Below are positions 16,878-25,588 of a stretch of 64,000 nt of DNA, in pieces. This DNA is from Alphaproteobacteria bacterium (lineage in GTDB: Bacteria > Pseudomonadota > Alphaproteobacteria > Micropepsales > Micropepsaceae). The translations under genes were made by a program, and so were the position numbers. The stretch spans positions 26,888 to 90,887 of the forward strand of contig JANXXU010000011.1 in the NCBI GenBank assembly GCA_025350465.1. Reading direction: 5' to 3'. The notes under the pieces were generated by a model. The model saw only the letters and a program-made list of their open reading frames with translations, searched no databases and was not told the DNA's origin. Within the stretch, counting starts at the first letter, position 1, and each line of letters opens with the position of its first letter.

Positions 16878-19661
16878 ATGCCGAAGTCAAATAGCATGCG
16901 GTTGGGGTATCTGGGGTCGGTCGCGTTGATAGCTCTTGCGGGGGCATATTCCGGCGCGCAGGCGGCACAAATTCAGTTTGGCGAGGTCAGTCTGACACTC
17001 GACAACAATCTGGCGGTCGGCATCTCCGACCGGGTGGCGTCTCGAAACACGGCCTATCTGCCCGAAAGCAACGGCGGTCCGAAGTCGCTGAACGCGGCTG
17101 ACGCCGGGTCGAACACACTGCCGGCAATCAGCGGGTTGACCGGAACAGGTATCGCGGCACTTTGTAACCCGCTCTGCGGCCCGTTGACGGGCAACATGAC
17201 GACGACGAACAATCCGTACGCTTTCGCGGGAAGCATCAACGCGGACGATGGCCGGCTGAACTACACGTCCGGCGACATCATCGGCGCGCCCGTCAAGATG
17301 ACCTCGGAATTGACCGCAGTGTGGAGAAACTACAAGGCGTTCGTCCGCGGCTACGGCTTCTATGATTTCGTGCTGACGGACTTCAACCACGGTGACCGCT
17401 CGTTGTTAAACGACGATTCCAAGGGTCTCGTCGGTCGCGACTATCGCCTGCTCGACGCGTTCATCTCGGCTGATTTCACCTTCGCCGATATGCCGCTCAA
17501 CATTCGCGTCGGCAAACAAGTCATCAACTGGGGTGAAAGCACGTTCCTCTTGAACGGCTTGAACAACTTCAATCCGATCGATGTCACCGCCTATCGCCGT
17601 CCCGGCGCGGAAATCAAAGACATTCTGCTTCCGGTCAATGCGATCGAGGGTTCGATCTCGTTGCCGTACAACGTCTCGCTCGCGGGCTATTATGCGCTCG
17701 GCTGGGATCGCTATCGTCTCGATCCGGCCGGCTCGCCGTTCTCTGCCACCGATGTCGTTGACGCGACCTCGGGTTTCGGCGGCAACCAGAATGCAGCCAG
17801 CTTCCTCTCCGGCGGCCGCTTTGCGGGCTACAAACTCAATTGCGGCACGGGAACCGACCAGACGACGAACGGCTTGGCCTTCGCGCGTAGCATAAATCTC
17901 CTGCCGGGGACCAACGGCACCTACAGTGTTCAGATCCCAGGCTTGAACAGCCCTGTGGGTACGCGCCCGAACTGTACCCAGGACGTGGTCGCGGGGTCGT
18001 CGTTCTTCAACTACGCGACACCGGTCGTTATCGGCCAGGCCGAGGCGACACGATTCGGCAAAGTGTCGATCATGAATTCGACCGGTTATGCGGCGCAGTC
18101 CAGCGCCTATGAAGGCATCGTCGATCGCGGCAAGGACCTTTATCCGAGCCAATCGGGCGACTTCGGCCTCAATGTGAAATATCTGATGGAGGGCGGCGTA
18201 CTCGACGGTTACGAGTTCGGCGGTTACTACCAGAACTACTCGAGCCGCCTGCCTTTCGTTGATGAGACGACTGGGTCGCCGCAACTCGGCCTGATTACGG
18301 TTGGCAATTCGTCGAACATCCCGGTGGCAGTCACGCCGGCCTCGGTAGGATCAAATCTGGCCAGCCGCTATGCGGGCCCCGCAGGTTGCGTCAATCCGGC
18401 GTTCGGTCCGATCGCAAACCTTGCCGATCCTCGTGCGGCCGCTCTGCAGATTTTGCCTGCGAGCGACCCACAGAACTTGCTGAACGTCAACTCGGTGGTA
18501 ACCGCGACCAACTTCATTCCGCCGACGCGGTTCAAGGATACGTCGATCGATCCGTTCACGGGCACGCACGATACGCTTGCCTACCAGTTGGTTCACGACA
18601 ATCTGGGAGCGGTTGTTGCGGCTAACAGTGCAACGGCCATTGTCACGAACTTCGGCACCGGCCTCTATCACAGCAACTACGGCCTGGGTAACTTCCATTC
18701 GATCGGCAATATGATCGAATTCAACTGTGCCCTCGACCTGCTGCAGTCGGGCGTGGTTGCCGGCTTGCCGATGAACTTCAACGGCACGATGTTGGTGAAC
18801 GCGTACAATCAGATCGGCTTGTCGCTTTCCTATCCGAGCGGCATCGAACAGTATGGCTTTAGCTGGGCCGGTACGATCGGAACGTGGGGAATTCAAGGTG
18901 AATTGACCTACCGTCCGAAGGCGCCCTTCCAGGCTGACACCGACCAGGTCACGATCGCGGCGGTGACACAGGAATGCGCCTTTGTCGCGGCGGGCAACGT
19001 GGGCAGCTTCAACTTTGAGCCGCTCGACACGATGCTCACTCGCTGCGACCCGACCCACGTCGGCAACAGCCGGATCAACGGCGAAATCTTCAACAGCATG
19101 TATACCGGCCAAGTCGGCTCGACCGCGACGTTCACGAACTCGGAGTGGTTCGTCGACGCGATCGGTGCGGACCTCGGTATATTCGTTCCTGAAATCGGCT
19201 TTGTGCATGTACCCGGTGTAGAGAAGACGTGGATTGACAATAACCCGCTCGTTGGCGGCAAGTATGTCGGCCCAGTCCAATACGGAAACACCGGCTGTCA
19301 GGGTTCGGACCTGCCGCTGGGTGGCTTGCTCGCCCTCGATCACAAGTCGAGCAAGGAATGCCGCCCGACGGACACGTCAGCTGGCTTGGTGTTGCTCGCG
19401 ATCACGCAATACAACAACGCCTTCAACACCGGCTTCGTGGTGGCACCGCAGGCGGCGTTCTCTTGGGACTTCTACGGCACGACGCCGGCCCCCTACGGGA
19501 ACTACATGGAGGGCCGGATGGCGGTCAGCCTTGGCGTGAACGGTACGCTTAACAACAGCTTCACCATGGGCGTCAACTACACGAACTACTTCGGCGCCGG
19601 CATCAGGAACAAGTCGCAGGACCTGGACTATGTGTCTGCGAGCATGGGATACTCGTTCTAA
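16878..19661 (+). CDS. DUF1302 family outer-membrane protein
   Basis: A 927-aa exported protein. Residues 1-~29 form a signal peptide ending at AQA. The start is the ATG at 16878, 9 nt after AGGAGG; the frame is open further up without an SD. Family markers include the aromatic/glycine-alternating strands of a porin-like barrel, VGKQVINWGESTFL with NNFNPID, and a C-terminal SMGYSF ending in phenylalanine, typical of barrels inserted by BamA. Members are usually about 500-650 aa as far as I know, so this one carries large extra loops. Ten cysteines are spread through loop-like segments. First gene of the DUF1302/DUF1329/YCF48 module, whose families are associated with movement or exposure of hydrophobic compounds in the envelope. 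Confidence 0.88.
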   Translation: MPKSNSMRLGYLGSVALIALAGAYSGAQAAQIQFGEVSLTLDNNLAVGISDRVASRNTAYLPESNGGPKSLNAADAGSNTLPAISGLTGTGIAALCNPLCGPLTGNMTTTNNPYAFAGSINADDGRLNYTSGDIIGAPVKMTSELTAVWRNYKAFVRGYGFYDFVLTDFNHGDRSLLNDDSKGLVGRDYRLLDAFISADFTFADMPLNIRVGKQVINWGESTFLLNGLNNFNPIDVTAYRRPGAEIKDILLPVNAIEGSISLPYNVSLAGYYALGWDRYRLDPAGSPFSATDVVDATSGFGGNQNAASFLSGGRFAGYKLNCGTGTDQTTNGLAFARSINLLPGTNGTYSVQIPGLNSPVGTRPNCTQDVVAGSSFFNYATPVVIGQAEATRFGKVSIMNSTGYAAQSSAYEGIVDRGKDLYPSQSGDFGLNVKYLMEGGVLDGYEFGGYYQNYSSRLPFVDETTGSPQLGLITVGNSSNIPVAVTPASVGSNLASRYAGPAGCVNPAFGPIANLADPRAAALQILPASDPQNLLNVNSVVTATNFIPPTRFKDTSIDPFTGTHDTLAYQLVHDNLGAVVAANSATAIVTNFGTGLYHSNYGLGNFHSIGNMIEFNCALDLLQSGVVAGLPMNFNGTMLVNAYNQIGLSLSYPSGIEQYGFSWAGTIGTWGIQGELTYRPKAPFQADTDQVTIAAVTQECAFVAAGNVGSFNFEPLDTMLTRCDPTHVGNSRINGEIFNSMYTGQVGSTATFTNSEWFVDAIGADLGIFVPEIGFVHVPGVEKTWIDNNPLVGGKYVGPVQYGNTGCQGSDLPLGGLLALDHKSSKECRPTDTSAGLVLLAITQYNNAFNTGFVVAPQAAFSWDFYGTTPAPYGNYMEGRMAVSLGVNGTLNNSFTMGVNYTNYFGAGIRNKSQDLDYVSASMGYSF

Positions 19662-19705
19662 GGGCGGGGGCAACCGCACGGACCTATTAGGTGGAGGAAA
19701 TGCAC

Positions 19706-21076
19706 GTGACGAAGACCAGACTACTTCTTACTGCCTCTGCTGTTGCGGTAGCGTTTGCTGCAACCAGCGCATGGGCCAAGGTGCCTGCCGACCAAGCTGC
19801 TCGGCTCGGTAAGGACCTGACGCCGATGGGTGGTGAGATGGCGGGGACGACCGATGGTTCGGTACCCGCTTGGACGGGCGGTCTCACCGCGCCGCCCGCT
19901 GGCGTCAAGTTCGACGCCAAGACTCAGAACCCGCCCAACCCGTTCCCTGGCGATAAACCGGCTTTCACGGTGAACGCAGGCAACATGGGGCAATACGCTG
20001 ACAAGCTGCTCGACGGCTACAAACAGCTGATGAAGCTCTACCCGACCTATCACATGAACGTGTACCAATCGCGGCGCACGTGTTCCTTGCCGGAGTACGT
20101 TTACTCGGCGATCAAGAACAACGCGACGGTTGGCGACCTGACTGCGGATGGTGACGGCGTCACCGGCGCGATCATGGGCGTTCCGTTCCCCATCGCCTCG
20201 AACGGCATGGAAATTGTTTGGAACAAGAAGCTCGGCTTCCGCAACTTCAAAGTCACGCGTCAGTTCGCGGCGGCGCCCGTTCAGCGTAACGGCTCGTACA
20301 ACCTGATCACGGTTCAAGACGAAGCCATTTTGCGCTGGTCGGATCCTTCCAAGAAGCATGCGGAAGATCTGAACAACGTCTCGATCCTTTACATCGCGAA
20401 CACGATCGCGCCGGCCCGTTTGGCGGGTAACGTGATTTTGGTTCACGAGTCGCTGAATGCGGCGGTCGATCCGCGCAAGGCTTGGTCGTACAATCCCGGC
20501 ACGCGCCGCGTTCGTCGCGCTCCGGACATTGCCTATGACAATCCGGGCACGAACACGGACGCTATGTCGACGTCGGACGCCTTCGACGGCTACAACGGCG
20601 CCATGGATCGCTACAACTGGACGACAAAGGGTCGTAGCGTAAAGTTCATCTCCTACAACGACTATGACGCGATCAACACCAAGTACGCGGACTTCGTGAA
20701 GCCCTCGCACTTGAACCAAGACCGCGTTCGTTATGAGCCGCATCGCGTGTGGACGGTCCAGGCCGACCTGAAGCCCGGCGCGCGGCATGTCTACGCCCGC
20801 CGCGTTATGCACCTCGACGAGGATGCGCAGATCGTTGACGCCGCCGAGAACTATGACGGCCGCGGCCAGCTGTGGCGCTTCCAGGAAGTGCAGGTTGCCA
20901 ACTACTACCACGTTCCAACCTGCGGCGGCGCCGCGGAGATCGTGTACGACTTGCTTGACGGCCGCTATCTGGCGCTGTCGATGCGGAACGAGGAGCCGCC
21001 GGTGAACTACTTCGCCGACGAACTCCAGGAGAGCCGCTATACGCCGGAAGCCATCCGCACACTCGGCGTTCGCTGA
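19706..21076 (+). CDS. DUF1329 family periplasmic/outer-membrane lipid-handling protein
   Basis: A 456-aa exported protein with a signal peptide (MTKTRLLLTASAVAVAF, cleavage near SAWA). The GTG at 19706 is preferred: GGAGG at 19693-19697 sits 8 nt before it, but only 2-3 nt before the in-frame ATG at 19700. Family features are DLTPMGGEMAGTTDGSVPAW at the mature start, the NPGTRRVRRAP block, and YNWTTKGR. DUF1329 proteins resemble LolA/LolB-like lipid binders. It follows the DUF1302 gene by 44 nt and is followed by a hairpin before the third gene of the module. Confidence 0.9.
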   Translation: MTKTRLLLTASAVAVAFAATSAWAKVPADQAARLGKDLTPMGGEMAGTTDGSVPAWTGGLTAPPAGVKFDAKTQNPPNPFPGDKPAFTVNAGNMGQYADKLLDGYKQLMKLYPTYHMNVYQSRRTCSLPEYVYSAIKNNATVGDLTADGDGVTGAIMGVPFPIASNGMEIVWNKKLGFRNFKVTRQFAAAPVQRNGSYNLITVQDEAILRWSDPSKKHAEDLNNVSILYIANTIAPARLAGNVILVHESLNAAVDPRKAWSYNPGTRRVRRAPDIAYDNPGTNTDAMSTSDAFDGYNGAMDRYNWTTKGRSVKFISYNDYDAINTKYADFVKPSHLNQDRVRYEPHRVWTVQADLKPGARHVYARRVMHLDEDAQIVDAAENYDGRGQLWRFQEVQVANYYHVPTCGGAAEIVYDLLDGRYLALSMRNEEPPVNYFADELQESRYTPEAIRTLGVR

Positions 21077-21096
21077 GGCGGTTATGATGTGAAGTC

Positions 21097-21137
21097 GGCC
21101 GGCCTCCGTTTCTTCGGGGGCCGGCCGTTATCATTTT
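21097..21137 (+). terminator. Intrinsic terminator or attenuator after DUF1329
   Basis: Stem GGCCGGCCTCC at 21097-21107 pairs with GGGGGCCGGCC at 21116-21126 (one G-U pair) around an 8-nt loop. It is followed by a short T-rich tail (TTATCATTTT). It lies between two co-directional genes of one module, so it may only lower read-through into the YCF48-like gene. Confidence 0.7.
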
Positions 21138-21167
21138 GAAGGCTCAATTTCGCCGGGAGTTCGGTTC

Positions 21168-22346
21168 ATGCTCGGGTCCAAGTTCAGACCGCTGATGTCT
21201 CGCGTCTCGCTCGCCGCGGCCCTTCTGGCGGCGCCGCATCTCGCCGCTCAGGCTTTCGCCACTGAAACGACGCTCAGCGACAAGCCCGCGGTGGCGACGT
21301 CGCATGCGACCGAGGCACTGCTCTTGGGCGTGGCGCGCGCCGGCTCTCGCATTGTGGCGGTCGGCGAATATGGCGACGTCGTCTTGTCGGACGATGACGG
21401 CAAGACCTGGCGCCAGGCGAAATCCGTTCCCACCCAAGTCACGTTGACCGCGGTTTGTTTCGTCGACGACAAGATCGGCTGGGCGGTCGGCCACGATACC
21501 GTCATCCTCCAAACGACGGACGCCGGCGAGACCTGGCACAAACAATTCGGCGGCGGCGCCAGCGACAACGCGTTGCTCACGGTAGCGTTTTGGGACGCCA
21601 ACCATGGCCTCGCCATGGGCGCCTTCAACTTCACGGCCGAGACAAAGGACGCCGGCAAAACGTGGACCGAGCGCAAAACGCTCAATCCCATTCAAGTGAA
21701 GCCCGGCACGGTACCGGCGGCTCCGGCGCCGGGCGGCGCGCCTGGGGCAGCTCCACCGGCACCGGCAGCTCACGCACCGGCAGCACATGCGCCAGCGGCC
21801 GGCGCAGATGATGGTGCTGCGGATTCCAAAGATCCCTATGCCGCCGCTACGGGTGACGAGAACCATCTCAACGCAGCGTTCGTGGGCCCTGCCGGCGCCA
21901 TGTACGTGGCGGCGGAAGCGGGCGCCGTATTTCGTTCGTTCGACAACGGTGTGACCTGGGACAAGATCCTGACGGGTTACAACGGATCGTTTTGGGGTGG
22001 CTTGGCGGCCAAGGATGGCACGCTCTACATCACCGGCATGCACGGCAATATTTGGCATTCGACCGATAAGGGCGCGATCTGGACGAAGCTCGACACCGCC
22101 GGCGCCGACCAGTCCGTCGCGATGGGCCTGCAGCTCAAGGACGGCAAGTTCGTCTTCGTCGGACTTGGTGGTCAGGTCCTTTATTCGGCCGACGGTCAGA
22201 AATTTACGCTGACCTATCGCGAGGATCGTAAGGGCTTGAACGCGGTCCTCGAAGACGGCGCCGATCGGCTGCTGGTCTTCGGCGAGACCGGGATCAAAGA
22301 ACAGCCGATGACACCCCCGGCGACGGCCCCGCAGCCGCAGGGCTAA
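21168..22346 (+). CDS. YCF48-related beta-propeller protein
   Basis: A 392-aa exported protein: signal peptide to about residue 30, then BNR/YCF48-type propeller repeats. Repeats show the Asp-box style SDDDGKTW, TTDAGETW, TKDAGKTW, SFDNGVTW and STDKGAIW. A Pro/Ala-rich linker (residues ~183-220) splits the propeller into two parts. SD GGGAG at 21155-21159 fits the ATG. Homologues are found beside DUF1302/DUF1329 genes and often an MMPL/RND exporter; no such exporter follows here. It probably scaffolds an envelope complex (inference). Confidence 0.85.
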   Translation: MLGSKFRPLMSRVSLAAALLAAPHLAAQAFATETTLSDKPAVATSHATEALLLGVARAGSRIVAVGEYGDVVLSDDDGKTWRQAKSVPTQVTLTAVCFVDDKIGWAVGHDTVILQTTDAGETWHKQFGGGASDNALLTVAFWDANHGLAMGAFNFTAETKDAGKTWTERKTLNPIQVKPGTVPAAPAPGGAPGAAPPAPAAHAPAAHAPAAGADDGAADSKDPYAAATGDENHLNAAFVGPAGAMYVAAEAGAVFRSFDNGVTWDKILTGYNGSFWGGLAAKDGTLYITGMHGNIWHSTDKGAIWTKLDTAGADQSVAMGLQLKDGKFVFVGLGGQVLYSADGQKFTLTYREDRKGLNAVLEDGADRLLVFGETGIKEQPMTPPATAPQPQG

Positions 22347-22450
22347 GAACTAGACCTTTCCGGTACTGAGAACGGGCGCGCCAGCCGCCTGTGTCAGGCT
22401 GCGCTGTGGCCGGCCGGGGAATTGGTGGAACCGCATGGCCCTGACTGGAG

Positions 22451-22495
22451 GTGACGGTCGAGCCCGTCACGGATCGTGACGGTAGCGTCATTTTT
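22451..22495 (+). promoter_or_regulatory. Triple GTGACGG inverted repeat upstream of the di-iron genes
   Basis: Three copies of one half-site in alternating orientation: GTGACGG at 22451-22457, CCGTCACG at 22464-22471, CGTGACGG at 22475-22482, then a TTTTT at 22491-22495. The middle copy can pair with either neighbour, so the RNA could form two mutually exclusive hairpins. It may be a terminator for the YCF48 transcript, or a DNA operator for the following gene, which starts 72 nt later. Confidence 0.55.
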
Positions 22496-22566
22496 ACTTG
22501 TCTCCGCCGCTAGTCGTCGTACCATCGGGCAACAGCGCAACCGAATTGCCCTTATGGAGGATTGAG

Positions 22567-23691
22567 ATGAGCGGATTGACCAACATCACCAAGGACCCGG
22601 CCTACAACGCCGTCGATCCTGACGATTTTCGCTCCATGATGGATATCGAGCGCTACGGCGCGCGAACGTCCGCTTTCGACAAGATCATTTCCGCGACTCA
22701 CGATCACTTCTGGGATCCGCTCGACAAGAAATACATCGATTTCGCCGAGCCCTTCGATCTGGAGAAGAACTACATTGTCGACCCCGACCTGATGACCGAG
22801 CTGAAAACCGCCGTCGGCGATAAGCTCGACGAGCGCGGGAAGATCAAGCTCACCAATCTCAACACGCTGTGGTCGTTCTCGAGCATCTTGCACGGCGAGC
22901 AAGGCGCGCTCTCGCTCTCGGCGTCCCTCTGCCACATTCTTCGTGATCCGGGCGCGCAGGAATACGCCGCCAATCAGACGCGCGAGGAAGCGCGCCACGT
23001 CACCGCCTTCAGCCGCTATATCCACGCGCGCTGGGGCAAGCCCGTGGCCGTCGGCCCCGCGCTCGGTGATCTTCTGACCGACCTCGTGCTTTCGCCGCTC
23101 GTCTGGAAGAAGCTCGTCGGCATGCAGATGCTGGTCGAGGGCTTGGCCATGGGCGCCTTTGCGACCTTCTATCAAAAGGGAAACGATCCCCTGATGGTCA
23201 AGCTGTGCCAGCTCGTCATGACGGACGAGGCCTTCCACCACAAATTCGGAAAAATATGGGCCGACCGCACGATCCCGCACCTTTCCAAAGGCGAGGCCGA
23301 GAAGATCGAGGATTGGGCCTGGGAGGTCTTCCAGGTGCTGCTCTTCAACCTCGCAAGCCCCGATCAGAAGAGTTGGATATACGTTGAACTTGGGCTTGAT
23401 CCCGCCTGGGTGCAGGCCGCGTTCATGGAAGCCATGACCGACGCCAACATCCGTACCGAGCTGCAGGAAGGGACGAACATCTTCCGCGTGCTTATCAAAA
23501 CCTTGCTCAAGGCCGGCATCATCACCGACCGTACGCGCAACAACTACGCGGCCTTCATCGACATGTCCGAACTCCATGCCGAGGGCGAGCGCATGATCGG
23601 CGACGACATCGCCGAGGAAGGCATCAAATATCTGATGAAGCTGAACGGCGGCCACATGTTGCGCACGCCTTCAAGCATCGCGGCGGAATAG
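22567..23691 (+). CDS. R2-type (ferritin-like) di-iron protein, copy 1
   Basis: A 374-aa soluble helical protein with a complete two-iron site. Two E-X29-E-X2-H repeats are visible: E111 with E141/H144 (EEARH), and E191 with E221/H224 (DEAFHH). This is the layout of ribonucleotide-reductase R2, AurF-type N-oxygenases and related oxidases. No signal peptide. Start fixed by GGAGG at 22556-22560. It is followed after 19 nt by a close paralogue; both open with LTNITKD and keep the ligand positions exactly. Likely an oxygen-activating oxidase or oxygenase, substrate unknown. Confidence 0.8.
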   Translation: MSGLTNITKDPAYNAVDPDDFRSMMDIERYGARTSAFDKIISATHDHFWDPLDKKYIDFAEPFDLEKNYIVDPDLMTELKTAVGDKLDERGKIKLTNLNTLWSFSSILHGEQGALSLSASLCHILRDPGAQEYAANQTREEARHVTAFSRYIHARWGKPVAVGPALGDLLTDLVLSPLVWKKLVGMQMLVEGLAMGAFATFYQKGNDPLMVKLCQLVMTDEAFHHKFGKIWADRTIPHLSKGEAEKIEDWAWEVFQVLLFNLASPDQKSWIYVELGLDPAWVQAAFMEAMTDANIRTELQEGTNIFRVLIKTLLKAGIITDRTRNNYAAFIDMSELHAEGERMIGDDIAEEGIKYLMKLNGGHMLRTPSSIAAE

Positions 23692-23710
23692 CGACTAGAG
23701 GGACGGGCAA

Positions 23711-24832
23711 ATGACCGAATTGACCAACATCACCAAGGACGCCGCCTACGATGCGGTGGATCCGAAGGATTTTCGCTCGATGATGGATGTCGAGCGTTAT
23801 GGCGCGCGCTCGACGGCCTTCGACAAGATCATTTCGGCGACGCACGATCATTTCTGGGACCCGCTTGATCCCAAATACATCGACTTCTCGGCGCCGTTCG
23901 ATCTCGAGAACGAATACATCATGCCGCCGTTCTTGAATCTCGATCTGCAAACCGCGATCGGCGACAGGTTGAACGAAAAGCAGAAGATCAAGCTGGTCAA
24001 CGCCTCCGCTCATTGGGGTTTGTCGTCGATTCTGCACGGCGAGCAGGGCGCGCTGTCGCTGTCGGCCTCGCTTTGTCACATTCTGCGCGATCCGGGCGCC
24101 CAGGAATACGCGGCCAACCAAGCGCGCGAGGAAGCGCGTCACGTCACCGGCTTCACGAAGTACGTCCAGGCGCGTTGGGGCAAACCGCTGCCGGTCGGAC
24201 CAGCGCTCGGCAACCTTCTCTCCGAGATGGTGCTCTCGCCTTATGTTTGGAAGAAACTTGTCGGCATGCAGATGCTGGTCGAAGGTCTCGCCATGGGTGC
24301 CTTCGCCACCAATTATCAGTACACGAACGATCCATTGCTGAAGCGCCTTTGCCAACTCGTCATGACGGACGAGGCCTTCCACCACAAATTCGGCAAGATA
24401 TGGGCCGATCGAACGATTCCGCATCTCTCCGAGACGGAGCGCAATCTGATCGAGGATTGGGCGGCGCAAGTATTCCAGGGTCTGCTCTTCAACCTCGGCA
24501 GCCCGGAGCAAAAGAAGCCGATCTACGCGCAGTTCGGCATCGATTGGGAATGGGCGCAAAACGCCTTCCGCGAAGCCTTCACCGACGCGCGCGTGCGCGA
24601 ACGCATGAAGGATTCCACCAACATCTTCCGCGTCTTGATCAAGACCTTGCTCAAAGCCCGGATCATCACCGACCGCACGCGCGGCACTTATGCGGCCTTT
24701 GTCGATATGGCCGAATTACACCACGAGGGCGACCGTATGATCGGCGACGACATCGCCGAGGAAGGCATCAAATATCTGATGCAGATCAACGGCGGCATGG
24801 GCCGCACGCCGATAGGTATCGCAGCGGAATAA
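23711..24832 (+). CDS. R2-type (ferritin-like) di-iron protein, copy 2
   Basis: A 373-aa paralogue of the preceding gene, nearly the same length and with the same predicted iron ligands (E111, E141, H144, E191, E221, H224). The core around HGEQGALSLSASLCHILRD is identical, and long DNA stretches are near-identical, showing a tandem duplication. The most different parts are residues ~70-110 and ~270-310, where substrate or partner specificity could lie. SD-like GGGACGGG precedes the ATG. The two subunits may form a heterodimer or act on related substrates (inference). Confidence 0.8.
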   Translation: MTELTNITKDAAYDAVDPKDFRSMMDVERYGARSTAFDKIISATHDHFWDPLDPKYIDFSAPFDLENEYIMPPFLNLDLQTAIGDRLNEKQKIKLVNASAHWGLSSILHGEQGALSLSASLCHILRDPGAQEYAANQAREEARHVTGFTKYVQARWGKPLPVGPALGNLLSEMVLSPYVWKKLVGMQMLVEGLAMGAFATNYQYTNDPLLKRLCQLVMTDEAFHHKFGKIWADRTIPHLSETERNLIEDWAAQVFQGLLFNLGSPEQKKPIYAQFGIDWEWAQNAFREAFTDARVRERMKDSTNIFRVLIKTLLKARIITDRTRGTYAAFVDMAELHHEGDRMIGDDIAEEGIKYLMQINGGMGRTPIGIAAE

Positions 24833-25104
24833 TCGCCGCGAGCGCGGGCTACCAGCCGAACTGAGAGCCAGTGGCCCACCTAATTCGCGTAGTCGTCCTT
24901 CCCTTTAATGATGCGCCAGCGCCCGTTTGCAACCAAGGGCGCATGGAGAAGCTGCCATTATGGAGACCCTGACACGCTAGTCCCCTGAAATCGGCCATGT
25001 CGAACGTCGGGGCGATCGAATGCGAGCATCGAAACCATGCCCGCAACGGCAATGACAGGGGCCGCTCCGTCCGCATAATGACAGTCTCAATCTCGGAGGC
25101 CGTT

Positions 25105-25530
25105 ATGCGAACCAAACTGCAGTGGACGAGCGTTATCCTGTTTATGGCCGTCAGCACCTTTCTCGTGGCGTTCGGACTGCTCTATTCCAATGCCAACGAC
25201 CTGCTTTGGTTCCATGCCGCGGCCGTACCGCCGGAGGCGCTCGAAAAAATTCGCCCGCTCTATTTCGCGTTGATGAAACTGATCGGCGGCGCTTCGATCG
25301 GGCTCGGGATACTGGGCGGCTTCGTCGTGCTGGGTCCCATGCGCCAAGGCGTGCCTTGGGCCGCGACATTCGTGTCGTTGACCTATTGGATCGCCTTCGG
25401 CGTTGCGGCGTTTACCGCAATCCGCCTTAACGAACTTACGAACGCGCCGGTCGCCTGGTACAACATGGCGATCCTGTCGGCCCTCACGGCGGCCGCTTAC
25501 GGTGCGCACACGCTGGCCTCGCGGCGTTGA
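25105..25530 (+). CDS. Small four-helix membrane protein, unrecognised
   Basis: A 141-aa protein with four hydrophobic helices (about residues 7-27, 55-78, 87-107, 114-134) and a basic tail. The ATG at 25105 is chosen because GGAGG lies 5 nt before it; the frame is also open from 25078. No motif was recognised beyond a general resemblance to small alphaproteobacterial inner-membrane proteins. It is preceded by a 272-nt gap that ends the di-iron gene pair, and followed 58 nt later by alkB. Function unknown. Confidence 0.65.
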   Translation: MRTKLQWTSVILFMAVSTFLVAFGLLYSNANDLLWFHAAAVPPEALEKIRPLYFALMKLIGGASIGLGILGGFVVLGPMRQGVPWAATFVSLTYWIAFGVAAFTAIRLNELTNAPVAWYNMAILSALTAAAYGAHTLASRR

Positions 25531-25588
25531 GGTTGGGCACTGCCCGGCCTCTTCATTTGTGGCCCACGGCTTGAGTAATCTGTGGGCC

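Noticed and set aside
19721..20911. 396-codon frame opposite the DUF1329 gene
   Set aside because: Codon-bias shadow; no recognisable motif and no start signal.
22552..23655. 367-codon frame opposite the first di-iron gene, with a similar one opposite the second (23624-24559)
   Set aside because: The two antisense frames look like paralogues only because the sense genes are duplicated; the sense proteins carry the conserved metal sites.
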